Positions 44,658-55,830 of a DNA stretch of 64,000 nt are shown here, piece by piece (position 1 is the stretch's first letter; every line of letters starts with the position of its first letter). A program made the translations under genes and the position numbers. Origin of the DNA: Hyparrhenia diplandra (lineage: Eukaryota > Streptophyta > Magnoliopsida > Poales > Poaceae); contig JADLZK010009295.1 in the NCBI GenBank assembly GCA_015847255.1, positions 333,094 through 397,093 of the forward strand, given 5' to 3'. Under the pieces are notes generated by a model. It was not told the origin of the DNA. It made no database searches and worked only from the letters and a program-made list of their open reading frames with translations.

Positions 44658-45936
44658 TGTTGGCGGTTGTCATCGACCTTTTTATAACGCCAACTTATGA
44701 CTATTTCATAAGAAAACTACACACTTATGTCATGATTACCTTTACTACTAACCTAGTTCCATATGTATTCCAAGAAAAGATATTTTGCAGGTTCAAACGT
44801 GGAATTAGGTAAAAATACGCCAAACAAAGTCGGAAAGCGCATTGCAGAATCGCGCCATGTCCAAGGGAAGGCAAGAAGGCCAAATTCACGGCAAGATGGA
44901 CCGTTCTCCTTCGAACCACGGTCGGCTGGCCCACAAGCCCACAAGCCGGCGGTGCCAACGGGGCCAAGCCCGGTCGGCCGCACTCGAGGTGAGGCGGTTC
45001 GAGTCCAGCTTCGGATGACGGTTTCCCCCGAAGGATCAGCGGCAGTTGCATGCGGGGGAATTCTAAACTTGGCGCCAAAACCGACATTTGAAGCACTACT
45101 TAAGGACCCTCACTCCCCCTCCTCTTCAGAATTCATTCATTCTTTGATTTTTCACTTCCACACTTTGTTACACACTAGAGAAGAGGAGAAGAGTTCAGTT
45201 TATAGTTTAGAAGGGAGTGAGAGAGGGAAAGAAGTGTGGAGAAGAGAGGAGTAACGACCCCTCTACTTCTTGTATATCTGGCTCCGCCTTTGTACATTGG
45301 GTGGACGGAGTGCCGAACCTGTCGGCTCCCGCCTCCACACTTGTACCTCTACGGATCGTCCTAGTAATTTGAGTAAGACATTCGTGTTCTACTTCCAGTT
45401 GTTATCTTTAAGTTCAAGTTATTATTCTCTTTATAAGTTTACGGGTTCATTGTTCACCTCTTTGGCGGATGCTCTAGTAGAGGACTCCTGATAAAGATGG
45501 ATGTTCCTGGCCAACGCTAGAGTAGTGGCAAATAGCGTGGACGTGGTGTCTAAGCTATAAGTCACCCTCGTTTGCTGCGCAATCTCCGGTAGTGAGGTAG
45601 GCAACAGGTGGTGACAACCCCTGTTTCGTCCTTTGTACTCCTCCACGTTAGGTTGCGGAGTAGAGCCGAGGCCGGCATCACCACCGGTAGACCAGGTGCA
45701 ATCCGTGCCCGAAGTAAACTTGTAGAGGTGAAGGTAACGACTTAGGATCACAATTGCGATGAGAGCCTCACTACCCAAGTCTACCTTCTCCATCCTTATC
45801 TTGGCAGCCAGCTAGACAGACTTAACGCCCGTTCCCTGTAGAAAATACAATACCCTGAATACTTCCAGGTGAAGTGCTACAACGGTACTTTTCGTGCGCT
45901 TGCGGACTTATCCGCTTACGCTAAGAAATACCAACA
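44658..45936 (+). repeat. 5' LTR of the Athila-type element
   Basis: It begins TGTTGGCGGTTG and ends AATACCAACA. It matches 58332-59623 along its length with many substitutions and small indels, so the insertion is old. CTACTTAAGGACCCTCAC near 45095-45115 is probably the core promoter region. Confidence 0.9.
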
Positions 45937-45940
45937 AGTA

Positions 45941-45963
45941 TTTACGTGCCGTTGCGAGGAACG
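45941..45963 (+). other. Degenerate primer binding site (tRNA-Asp type)
   Basis: TTTACGTGCCGTTGCGAGGAA resembles TTTGGCGCCGTTGCCGGGGAA, the usual Athila primer site, with a few changes. Confidence 0.55.
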
Positions 45964-46043
45964 ATTGTCGTTGTAGTCTTCGAACCTAGTTTGCCCATGT
46001 ATCCTACCCCTCGCCATTCTTTTTATTTTTATTTCTTTTTACC

Positions 46044-46844
46044 ATGGAGCAGCCCACCATTTCAAACCTTTCTGCTCCGAAGGGCGAGCTCTTAGAATGC
46101 CCATCTTCTTCGAAGCCAATCACAGCTTTGGATTATGAGCTCCGCCCAGGCCTAGTGGCCATGGTTTGGGAACAAACCTTCTCCAGGTTCGATTATGATA
46201 ACCCTTATCACCACTTGCGGGAGTTTGGACAACTCTGTGCTTGCCTGACCATTGAGGGCATGTCATGAGATACTCTGAGGTGGAAGTTGTTTCCTTTCTC
46301 ACTTGATGAGAGAGCGAGACAGTGGTACGACCACCACGTAGGAAAGGTAGCAGGTGATTGGGAACAATTGTGGAACAAGTTCTGCCTTGCATTCTTCCCT
46401 TTATCCCGAATTGCTTCCCTACAAACTGAGATTCTCACCATCCGACAAGTGGAGAGGGAATCCACAGGGGCAACATGGGACAGATTCTCAGTTTTAACGA
46501 GATCTGGTCCCGACTTGTCCATCGCTAACCATGTGTTGTTACAACATTTCTGGTTAGGGCTGAACAAGGAATCTGCCCAGTTGTTAGACTCAGCCGCCGG
46601 AGGTTCGTTTACACACAAAACCACAGAAGAAGGGGAGGCCCTCATAGACCGAATCTTAGAGAACACCCCTCCGCTAGAACCTATCTGTGTAGAGCCTGTG
46701 TCTAACACAAAAGAGGTCTCTTCGGCTCACATCGAACCTTTTGAACCTTTAGAGAGACCTCTACCCCAACCAAAGGAGGAATCCCTTTGTGGAGACCTCC
46801 CGTACATCGAGGATGTGTTTTTCGAAGATTACGGAAACAACTCG
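46044..46844 (+). pseudogene. Athila Gag remnant
   Basis: Two frame blocks separated by a TGA at 46266-46268 give the Athila capsid signature: the N-terminal block ends with FDYDNPYHHLREFGQLC, and the second has WKLFPFSLDERARQWYDHHV, DWEQLWNKFCLAFFP, ATWDRFSVLTRSGPDLSI and LLQHFWLGLNKESAQLLDSA. The LENTPP segment and an acidic stretch follow up to the CACTA insertion at 46845. Apart from the one stop, the frame at 46287-46850 is unusually well kept compared with pol. Confidence 0.85.
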
Positions 46845-47109
46845 AGGTAGTAGAAATATGATCTTCTATGACGATTTCGTTGTGACGATTTGAGATTTCG
46901 TCATCCAATTGTAGTTTTCAGTGACGAATTTTGTAACTTCGTCATAGATCATGAGTGATGGAGCCAAGCCGCTAAAAATAATGACGAAAACCAATAGAGC
47001 GTCACAAAATAATAAACCTATTCGTCATAGATAATCATTCCACCTCTATCCGGTGGGGAACTAATGATGAATGTAAACTTTCGTCACAAAACAACATACT
47101 CAACGTCAC

Positions 47110-47800
47110 AAAACAATAATGTCCATGCTTCAACACCAATATGGGTCCCACATGTGTGGGTCCGACCCTGGGTGCCACATGTTGGTACCATGGTCCCACT
47201 ACTATTGACATGGCGATGTGGACCCCACCATAGCGGTCCCACATTAAAGCCACGCGACATTCCAATCAACGCTTGCCCACCTCCCGCGGTCCCACTAGCA
47301 TCGGCGAGGACCCAACTATAGTGGTCCCACACAGTGCATGGTCCCGCTCCCATGTGGCGTTCCACGTCAGCGGGGCCCTACCACCACCGCCCCCCCACCA
47401 CCATTGCCCACCAGATAGAACCACATAACAATGTGGCATCACAAGTCCAGGTGGTGACATGGACCCCACCACCATGGTCCGACGATGTAGTGGTCCCACT
47501 ACCACATGGCACTGACATCATTGTGGGCCCCACCAACTTGGTTCTCTGGATAGAATCGGTGGGCCACCATACTTGGGCGCAGTCCTACGACCACGTGCCT
47601 TCCACGTCAATCTGGGCCCTACCACCACGATCTCACTAAGCGCATAGGTGGAGACCCGTGGGCCCCACTACCTTGGACCCACGCCATAGTGGCCCTACGA
47701 CCGCCTGACATTTCACGTCGACCTTGGTCCCATAGAATAAAATTGGTGGGCCACCACAGGGTGGGCCCCCACCGTGGTCCCACCGAGGTCTCCTAAGGGG
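47110..47800. repeat. Degenerate GTGGTCCCAC repeat array
   Basis: GGTCCCAC, GGGCCCCACCA, GTGGGCC and CCACATG words recur every 20-60 bases in both orientations. It is a subterminal-type array inside the CACTA-like element; no coding sense is apparent even though some frames are open. Confidence 0.7.
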
Positions 47801-47958
47801 GAGAGCATGTGATATCCCGCTTACGGCTTAATAAGATTAATAGAATACTCCTTCCATTCTGAAATAGAGGACGTCCTGGGCTTTGGGCTCGTTCGTAAAA
47901 GAAGGCGTCACGGACTCGGGACGCCGCTGGCCGCCACCATGAACTCCGACGCCGCGCC

Positions 47959-48669
47959 GCTAATTATGAACTCCGACGCTCCATGAACTCCGACGCCGCG
48001 GCTGCTGGATTGTGAGGTCGCTGACTCGGTTTTCAACGCCACGGACTCCGTCGTCATCGAGGTCGCGGATTCCGCCGAGAAGGAGGTGCTTAGGACTCCA
48101 TCGAGGTCGCGTTAGGACTCCATCGTCGAGGTGCGGACTCCGTCGCCGAGGTCGCTGGATTCCGCCGAGAAGAAGGTGCTGGACTCCATCGCCGAGGTGC
48201 CGGACTCCGAGAGGTCGAGCCGGACTCCGTCGTCGAGGTGCCGGACCGCCGAGGTCGTGCTTGGGACTCCGTCAGGATGTGCCGGACGCCGGCAGGTGGT
48301 CAACGCCCCTCGCCGCGCACGTTCCACGCCGGGCGGTATCAAGGGAGAAGCCTGCCGCCGCTTTCGGGCCGCAACGCTTCGGAGGTGTGCCCGTTGTGGC
48401 CTTTTGCATGAAGACTATGACAACATGGCATATTTCTTCCATGACATGGAGAAGTTCGATTGTGAGTTTTACATTCCTGATGTGGAGAAACTTGAAATGC
48501 GTGGTGAGACCATCATTACGCCTGAAGAAGTTGTAAAGAAGTTGGAGGAGAAGATGGAGAACACGTTGAAGAAGAGGAAGCTAGCCGAGAACAACCCCAA
48601 GACCAACAAAGAAGATGAAGCAAACAACAAACAAGAAGGTAAATTGCATCTCTTAAGTTCCAGCCGATG
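47959..48669 (+). pseudogene. Second ORF in the mariner element, possible GRF-type zinc-finger protein
   Basis: An ATG at 47959 opens a run of imperfect repeats of GGACTCC-TCG-CGAGGT (acidic DS-EVADSAEK in one frame). Next comes a segment that in one frame reads PRRAVSREK and QRFGG, and in another CARCGLLHEDYDN. The frame from about 48400 is clean: AYFFHDMEKFDCEFYIPDVE, then a charged, Lys/Glu-rich coiled-coil-like end with MENTLKKRKLAENNPKTNKE, stopping at 48669. Small plant GRF zinc-finger proteins have RRAVSREK-GR-FWGC-RF followed by a coiled coil, which is why I suggest that family; two or three frameshifts would be needed. It is convergent with the transposase. It may be an accessory or captured gene, or part of a longer exon, since GAAG|GTAAAT at 48635 could be a donor. 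Confidence 0.4.
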
Positions 48670-48781
48670 ATACATGCATCTCTAAGTTACATCAAACCAA
48701 CTTGAAAATCTAAGTTGCATCAAACTAACTTGAATCTCTAAGTTCCAGCCGATACATCAAACTAACTTGCATCTTCCACTC

Positions 48782-50631
48782 CTAATTTGCAGGGAGGCTA
48801 GCCAAGGCTTCAGCTAGCAAGGATGCTTCACATGAGAGTTGCAATGGCAGCCGGTTTTCTCTTTCAAGTCTTCCTTTTCCTATGTGAGGAATCTTGTATT
48901 TGTTGCCACCTTTAACCTTCATTACCTCCCTCAAAACAGCTTGTAATGTTACAAAAATTCTGTTTGATTTCCATGGACAGTACTCAACGAATGCCTACAA
49001 AACATGCATGCGGTGAAGTCAATCAATTAGGTGTTCTAGATCAATTTAAACAATTGAATGTATGATCATTTACCTCTTGACTGCTGGAATTAGATCCTTC
49101 AATGATTTTGCATCCTTCTCGTATTGAATAGCTTGAATAGCTCTAAAAAACCCCAAGTCTAGAATGTTAAAATCAGGAGAATTGGGCGGTTGACATATAA
49201 GCCGGATGTCAAACCCATCTTGTGTAGCAGCCGCAACAAATTCAGGATCATCCACTTTCAAATGAGTGGGTGCATTATCTTGTTGAATGTAAATTGGCTT
49301 GTCCACATCTTCTCTTGGCCACTTAGCTTTTTTATTGCAGGCAACACTTTATTTATCATGAAATCTCTTATCACCTCCCTTTTGATTGATTGAATTGGCA
49401 CGATAACTTCATCTCCAGCATCGCGATTGCGGCTATTTCTAATAGCATGTTCAATTGTGACTAGTGGAAAACAACCTATTTTGCCATCAAACACACATAC
49501 TCCATCTCTAAATCTTGGCCGAGCACAAACACACAAAAACATGATTCTAGGAATGTAATTTTGTTCTTACAAGTAACGATGTGGTTCATCTTCGCCGGGT
49601 AGCAAGTAATAATTCTCAGAGCTTTGATGTAGATAGAACCATTTTTCATCAATGAACACAAAGTTAAATAAATCCTTAAACCTTGATCATCAACCAATCC
49701 TTGCTCAATCATGTCAACACACCACTTCAACCTAGTCTTCTTGTTGTCATCGGTGAGGTAAGGTTTGATGGAACTAGAGTGGTTTCTAATGAGACCTTTC
49801 TTCAAATACTTATGTATCCTAGTTTTGGAAACACCAAGTCTATTGGACACATCATCTAAAGTCATTCTTTTTCTTGTAGTCAATGGTGCGCAATGCTTCT
49901 AAATCAAAATGGATTTCTTTGCGACCAACCGAACCTTTCTTTCGACTAGAAACCACAACCGGAATGTTCTGAGCAAGTTGGTTTTTACCTCGCCTCCATA
50001 CTCGTTGCACTGATTGAAGACCTAAATCAAACTGAGCAGCAACAATCGTTGTATCGTCCTTGTGTAGCTTGCCATTGTTGCTTCTAGCCAATAGTGCTTG
50101 CTACACTTGCCTTCTCACGGTCTCTGTCATTTCTTTCCTTCGGCCATTTCCTTGAGCATGTTCTTGTAGAAGGAAAAAATGCGATTCAAAGAGATATTCA
50201 CGGCATGTTCTAGGAAAAGGACATGTTCCATGAGATAGTCACGGCATGTTCTAGGAAAAAGGAAATAAAAAACGTGTTCATCGTAATACCTTGGAGGTTT
50301 TGTACATAATCGAAGTCGACGGCACCAAACTCATCAAGAGGTAGTTGGTTCAAATCAAATCCTGTCCAAAGGATATTTGAATATGAGAGATGACACAAGA
50401 AAATAGAAACAATAAAAATTAAAAAATAACAGATGCATTAGCATTACCGTCGTGGTCGTCGACGCCGCCGTCGTCCTCAACTTCGTCGACGCCACCAGGG
50501 TCGTCGACGCCGCCGTCGTCGTCGACGCCGCCGTCGTCGTCGATGCCGCCGTCGTCGTCAACTTCGTCGATGCCGCCGTCGTCGTCAGCTTCGTCGTCAT
50601 ACTCTGGTGCAGGCTCGTTGAGATCGATCAT
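48782..50631 (-). pseudogene. Mariner transposase, four exons, disabled
   Basis: Exons can be set at 50631-50448, 50361-50290, 50162-49074 and 48994-48782, each with GT/AG borders. Exon 1 starts MIDLNEPAPEYDDEADDDGG and is an acidic GG/VDDDGG repeat; exon 2 adds FDLNQLPLDEFGAVDFDYVQ in phase. Exon 3 holds the DNA-binding helix-turn-helix region (VSNRLGVSKTRIHKYLKKGL) and the catalytic aspartates: FIDEKWFYLH near 49655, QQDNAPTH near 49285 and NSPDFNILDLGFF, the D39D pattern of plant mariners. Exon 4 gives SNRIFVTLQAVLREVMKVKG and ends LPLQLSCEASLLAEALASL. Disabling changes are a TAG early in exon 3 (after RRQV, about 50102), frameshifts near 49875 and 49680, and a one-base mismatch of phase at the exon 3/4 junction. 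Confidence 0.88.
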
Positions 50632-50793
50632 GTTTGTAGGTAGAAGAGTGGCTCAGTGCTTGAACAAGAAAGACTGGTTCAGTGCGTGAAGAAGAGTGGC
50701 AAGGCAGCAAGCATGGCTCGGTATTTAATCTTGCAGGAGCTCGAAGCGTCGCCATTCGTCCAGCGCGCGAGCAGCAACAAAATTGCGAAAAAA

Positions 50794-51021
50794 GGGGCTT
50801 CCAGCGCGCCATGAACGAATTAGCGAAAAAACGGGCTTCTTAGCGCCAGAACCGTCCCAAACGCAAAACGGGGCTTCCAGCGCGCCATGAACGAATTAGC
50901 GAAAAAACGGGGCTTCTTAGCGCAAGAACCGTCCCAAACGCAAAACGGGGCTTCCAGCGCACCATGAACGAATTAGCGAAAACAACGGGCTTTTAGCGCC
51001 AGAACCGTCCCAAACGCGCGC
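50794..51021. repeat. Three tandem copies of a ~76-bp unit
   Basis: Each copy starts GGGGCTTCCAGCGC(G/A)CCATG at 50794, 50870 and 50947. The shared parts ATGAACGAATTAGCGAAAA and AGAACCGTCCCAAACGC show only a few differences. It lies between the transposase start and the right terminal repeat, the promoter side of the gene. Confidence 0.9.
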
Positions 51022-51067
51022 GACGTGAGCGCCATGCAAAAATCGCCATGCAAAATTGAATAAAACA

Positions 51068-51150
51068 GCAACAAAACTACCGTTTCGAGGAATCGAACTC
51101 GGCCCACAGCATTTACTACACTGCGCACTAGCCAGTTGAGATGGTTTAGT
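51068..51150 (-). other. tRNA-like (pol III box) sequence
   Basis: On the minus strand, TGGCTAGTGCGCAGTG (A-box-like) is followed about 30 bases on by GAGTTCGATTCCTCG (B-box-like). The spacing and order are those of a tRNA or tRNA-derived SINE head. The T-stem pairs only partly and no cloverleaf could be drawn with confidence, so it is at best a degenerate tRNA relic. Confidence 0.35.
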
Positions 51151-51600
51151 ATCTTGTTCAAAGTGCACCCGCGACTATATTTTAATAGGGGTAGGAAGGG
51201 AAAAATACCCCTAATTAATCACTCCTTGGTTACCACAACTCGTTCTAAACGCCTTCTATTTCAGAATGGAGTGGGAGTACTCATTACAACAAGGTCCAAC
51301 TTCTTTTCCAGAAGCCCCAATCCAAAGAACTCTAAAGTTAAGCTGCGTTAGCGGCTTATAGAAATTTGAGGATGGGTGACCGACGGAAGTTCTTCCGAAT
51401 ACGCATGGGTGAGAACAAAGTGTGTCAAAAACCTATGCTGGTGTTTGAGGACAATCTTAATTATTAGAGAGTTGCTAGATGTAATTGGGCCCGAGTCCAA
51501 GATGTAAAGTGGGCCCGGTAGACTTCATAGGTGGCGCCCGCGTGGTAGTTACTTCCATGACAAAAATCAGTGACGTTTTTGTTTTAGTCATAGAAGATGA

Positions 51601-52098
51601 GGAAAAAGTCTACATCAGCATCAGCATTCATTTGGCAAAGTACATAACCTCACCTGTAAACCGATCTATATCACCCCGAACTTTTTGCGTTGCTACCCTA
51701 AGCAGTTTTGAAAAATCATAGTAAATCACAAAAATTGTAAAATGAAAAATCAAATTATGTTAGACTCGAATGAGTAGATCTACACAATGAACATATAATA
51801 TGGTATCGCTTTAGTTTTTTTTGCCGCAACTTTAAATTTCTGTTTTTCCTCATAGCTGTAAAAAATGAACTAAAGCATATCATATGATATGTTCATTGTG
51901 TAGATCTACTCATTCGAGTCTAACACAATTTGATTTTTCATTTTATGATTTTTCTGTGATTTACTATGATTTTTCAAAAAATGCTTTAGGGGTAATTTGA
52001 CCGGTTTTCGAAAAGTTCGGGGGTGATATAGACCGCTTCATAGGTTGGGGGTTATGTAGTCTACCACCCATAGTTGAGGGGTGATGTAGACTTTTTCC
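51601..52098. mobile_element. Mutator-like MITE with long terminal inverted repeats
   Basis: The 498-bp element starts GGAAAAAGTCTACATCA and ends TGATGTAGACTTTTTCC. Arms of over 200 bp are inverted copies (for example AGACTCGAATGAGTAGATCT at about 51760 versus AGATCTACTCATTCGAGTCT at about 51902). TAGAAGATGA occurs at 51591-51600 and 52099-52108, a target duplication of 9-10 bp as made by Mutator-like elements. No ORF. Confidence 0.9.
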
Positions 52099-52306
52099 TA
52101 GAAGATGAGCTGTTCCATGACGAATGTTTGTTTGTCATGGAAAAACACTTCTATGACGAAATTTCGCGGATTCATCATGGTGCATCAAATGTGACGCTTT
52201 TTGTTCTATGACGATTTCAAATTCGCCACCGAAGGTTTTAATGACGAATTTGGCATCTTCTCGTGACGAAAGCATTTTGTCATCGATGTGAGCTTCTCTA
52301 CTAGTA

Positions 52307-55300
52307 TGAATCGTAAGGAGACCACCACTTCCGCCACTCCTCATGAACCACTAAGCAAAGACTCTCTATGAGAGTCAATCAAGGAGTTGATAGCCATCAT
52401 GAGTAGCGAGTGGCCAATGAAGGCGAAGTTTTGCTCCAAGAAATTCGGATTCGCACCCCTTCATTCCCCATTCGCCGCAAAAAATCCAAGGGAATGGGAG
52501 GAGGTGTTATATGACCCGGCGCCAGGAGTTAACATCATGTCACAAGCCGTATGCTCTTGCTCGCTTGAGTAACGAGCAACGCTTGCCTACGCCTAAAACC
52601 ATAGGAATGACTCACGCTCTATCTTCCTGTGGTTGGGGTTATTACATAACATCACCCCTCCACCATGAAGACGCCGAACTAGCCCTCGATTTTCATGTCT
52701 TTGATATTGAAGATTTCAACGCCTTGATCGGGCATCCCCGGAGAAACTTTTCTCCTCGATCCACCAAACACGTGGGAGTTACATGTTAACCTGGGAGAAA
52801 CATGTTCACACTACCTATTTCCCAAGCTAGAAACTCGATAGTGGAACCTCGCGCCTGCATGCCCATGGAGGTAGTGTGTCGAAAAATACCCTTTGAGTCC
52901 CCCTAAGCATCCTTGAAAAAGACGCTAAATTCTTCATTGAAGAAATTGACGAAGTGGATGACTTCATTAACCTTCCCACAGAGGAGGCACCGATACCCCC
53001 TCCCCGTTGAGCTAAAGACCCTTCCCGAGGGTTTCCGCGCTTATGTTTTTCTCAACAATGATAGAAACGCCCGTAATCATTAGCTTACAAGTTAATCGGA
53101 TGAGGAGACGTCTAGACTCATCATGGTCCTAGAAAACATAGGTCGGTTTTCGTTATTCTCGCACAATTTAAAGGGGATTAGCCCAATAACCGCTCTCATC
53201 GCATTCCCCGTTGACCCTAAGAGTCGCCATCACTTGAACCCCAACGCCGGCCAATAATGAGATGAGAGAAGTCGTGGAAGAAGGAAGTCCTCAAACTTCT
53301 TCACGCCGATAATCTATCCTGTACCACATAGCGACCGGTCGTGGGCCCCATCCGGTGGTACCTAAGAAACGAGGAATGACGGTTTAGAAAACGCTAAAAT
53401 GAGCTTATCGCTCAGCCGCATCATCACGAGATGGAGAATGTGCATTGATTATCGCAAACTCACGCGCCAACAAAGAAAGATCACTTCCTGCTCCCCTTCA
53501 TTGATGAAATGTTGGAGCGGTTAGCTTAAACACTCTTTTCTTCTATTTCCTCGATGGGTATTCGATATCATCAAATTCCATCCATCCCCGACGCATCAAA
53601 GCAAGACTACTTTTACATGCTCGTATGGAACATACGCCTATCGGCGATTTCGTTTGGGTTGTGTAATGCACCCGTGTCATTCCAACGGTGCATGATGTCT
53701 ATCTTCTCGCATATGATTGAAGAAATCATGGAGGTTTTCATGGACGATTTCTCCGCCTATGGAAAATCCTTCGAACCGCCTTGAGAATTTAGACGAGTCT
53801 TGCAACGATGCCAAGAAAAGGACCTCGGTACTTAATTGGGAAAATGCCATTTCATGGTCCGAGAGGGTATTGTCCTTCGGACACCTTGTGTCCTGAAAAG
53901 GGGATAGAGGTAGACAAAGCCAAGATCAGGTGATTGAAAAACTACCTCCCCTCGTGAAAGTAAAAAGGGATCCGTAGTTTTAGGTCATGCGGGTTCTATA
54001 GACATTTCATTAAAGATTTTTCACAAATCTCTAGACCCCTCACATGCCTTCTAGCCAAGGATGCACCCCTTTGAGTTCACCGATGAGTGTATGAAAGCTT
54101 TCCTCACCCATAAGGAAGCACTCATCTCAAAGACCAATCATCCAACCACCCGATTGGTCATTTGCCTTTCTAAATAATGTGTGATGCTAGTGACTATGCC
54201 GTTGGTGCGTCCTTGGCCCAACCAAAGATAAGTAACATCACGCTATCAAAGATATGCAAGCAAGACGCTAACAGAGCTCAACTTAATTATGCCAACTAAC
54301 TAAAAAGAACTCCTAGCAAATGCCTTTTGCCATGGATAAGTTTAGGTCTTACTTAGTGGGGTCAAAAGTCATTGTTTACATTGACCATGCTGCACTCAAA
54401 TATCTACTCACTAAGAAAGACGCTAAACCTGTGCTTATTAGATGGATTCTTTTACTCCAAGAATTTGATCTAGAGATTAAAGATAAAAAGGAGTAGAGAA
54501 TCACCGTTGCGGATCATTTGTCACGCCCGCAGTTCACTAACATGCAGGAACCGCCCATCAATGATTTCTTACGTGACGACATGCTCCTCAAGGTGGAAGA
54601 CATGACCCCATGGTACGCAGATATCGTGAATTACATGGTTTCGTGTTATGTACCACCCGCGAATCCGAAGGAAGCTGCAGATTGAAAAGTCGGGCGCCAC
54701 CCGCGGGACGATCCGTACCTCTACAGGTGTGTTCTGATGGCATGTTACAAAGGTGCTGTACCTACCAAGGAAGGGCAACAAATTATCGAGAAGTGCCATG
54801 CAGCCCATACACGGGAGGTCATTATGGAGTGTTCTCCCACACAAGCCAAGATCCGACAGTGCAGATTCTATCGCCAACAATGTATGATGACACCAAAGAA
54901 TTTATCGTAGAAGGTGTCACAAGTGCCACCTGCAAGGAGGCATCACTCATAACGCTATGCCCCTCCACTACAACTTGCAAGTGGAAATCTTCGATGTTTG
55001 GGGAATTGACTTTATGGGACCTTTCCAAAAGTCCCATGACAGTGAATACATCCTCATAGCAGCCGACTACGTGTCCAAGTGGGTGGAAGCCCAACCATGC
55101 CAAGCCGCTGACTCCAAGCACGCCAGAAGATGTTCCAAGAAATACCTTCCCGCTTTGGAACCCAAGGATGGTGGTAGCGATGGAGGATCCCACTTCACCG
55201 GGATAAATCCTTCAGAGCTTTCTCGCGAGAGCCGGATCCAAACATAACATTGCTACACCTTACCACCCTCGCATTTGTGCCAAGCTGAAACCTCCAATAA

Positions 55301-55830
55301 ACAAATCAAGAACATCCCGCAGAAGACAATGAATGCAATGGGAAAGGCTGAAAAGACAAGCTGCATGATGCACTTTGGGCATACGTAATAGCTTACAAAA
55401 CCCCCATTGTCATGTCACCATTCCAGCTTGGTCTACAGTAGAGCTGTCACTTGCCAAGAGAACTCGAACATCGAGCCTATTGGGCAATCAAAACCGAACA
55501 TGGACCTCCAACTAGCCGACAAAACAGCGGAAGCAACCGACCGAGCTAGAAGAATGGCGGAGAAATTACCCACAGTGCCAAGCTATACAAAAAAGAACTA
55601 AAAGATGGCACGATCTTTGGAATAAGCCACAAAATATTTCACGAGGGAGACAAAGTACTGCTCTTCAACTCAGTGAAGTCAAGCAAATGGAAAGGACCAT
55701 ATAAACCGTTGCCGACGTCGCACCACATGGCACAATCACCATCTGGGACGACGAAGGTAATATTTCAAAGGTAAATGGTCAATGCTTAAAAGTTTTCCTA
55801 GAACCTTCTCATGATGTGCATAACTCCATT
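52307..55830 (+). pseudogene. Athila pol remnant: protease, RT, RNase H, integrase
   Basis: Directly after the CACTA-like insertion, the segment at 52500-52790 shows an Athila-type protease (LYDPAPGVNIMSQA, then ALDFHVFDIEDFNALIGHP), with DPAPG in place of the usual D-GA/D-GS. The reverse transcriptase lies at about 53430-53790 with RMCIDYRKL, FGLCNAPVSFQRCMMSIFS and the catalytic FMDDFS at 53737. RNase H remnants are at 54250-54520 (TMLHSNIYSLRK in one frame, the DHAALKYLL-type motif in another). The integrase zinc-finger region is at about 54690-54950 and its core at 54957-55250, with VEIFDVWGIDFMGPF and ADYVSKWVEAQPC, then SDGGSHF. Further integrase sequence reads to about 55830 in broken frames. 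Frameshifts occur every 100-300 bases, so it is long dead. Confidence 0.82.

Larger units (their letters stand above)
47848..51277 (-). mobile_element. Osmar-like mariner element (autonomous type, decayed)
   Basis: The ends are CTCCTTCCATTCTGAAATAG and, reverse complemented, CTCCCACTCCATTCTGAAATAG, Stowaway-like mariner terminal repeats, each beside a TA dinucleotide (47846-47847 and 51278-51279). At 3430 bp it is the size of a plant mariner-like element with a transposase gene. The minus strand encodes the transposase; the plus strand near the other end has a second, convergent ORF. Confidence 0.92.
46845..52306 (+). mobile_element. CACTA-like element with GACGAA subterminal repeats, containing nested insertions
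   Basis: The right end, reverse complemented, reads ACTAGTAGAGAAGCTCACAT and continues with GATGACAAAATGCTTTCGTC, closely matching the left end of the element at 60294. The left end reads GGTAGTAGAAATATGATC, a decayed form. Both flanks are full of ATGACGAA, TTCGTCA and GTGACG words (46865-47110, 51540-51600, 52110-52290). After removing the nested mariner (47848-51277) and MITE (51601-52098) about 1.5 kb remains, without a transposase. The flanking triplets TCG and TGA do not match, so the target duplication has decayed or the exact ends are off. Confidence 0.65.

Noticed and set aside
48793..48888. Second exon for the plus-strand ORF of the mariner element (TTTGCAG|GGAGG)
   Set aside because: The same bases encode, on the minus strand, the conserved C-terminus of the mariner transposase, which explains the open frame better.
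46842..52309. 3-bp target duplication for the CACTA-like element
   Set aside because: The flanking triplets TCG and TGA differ, so none is claimed.
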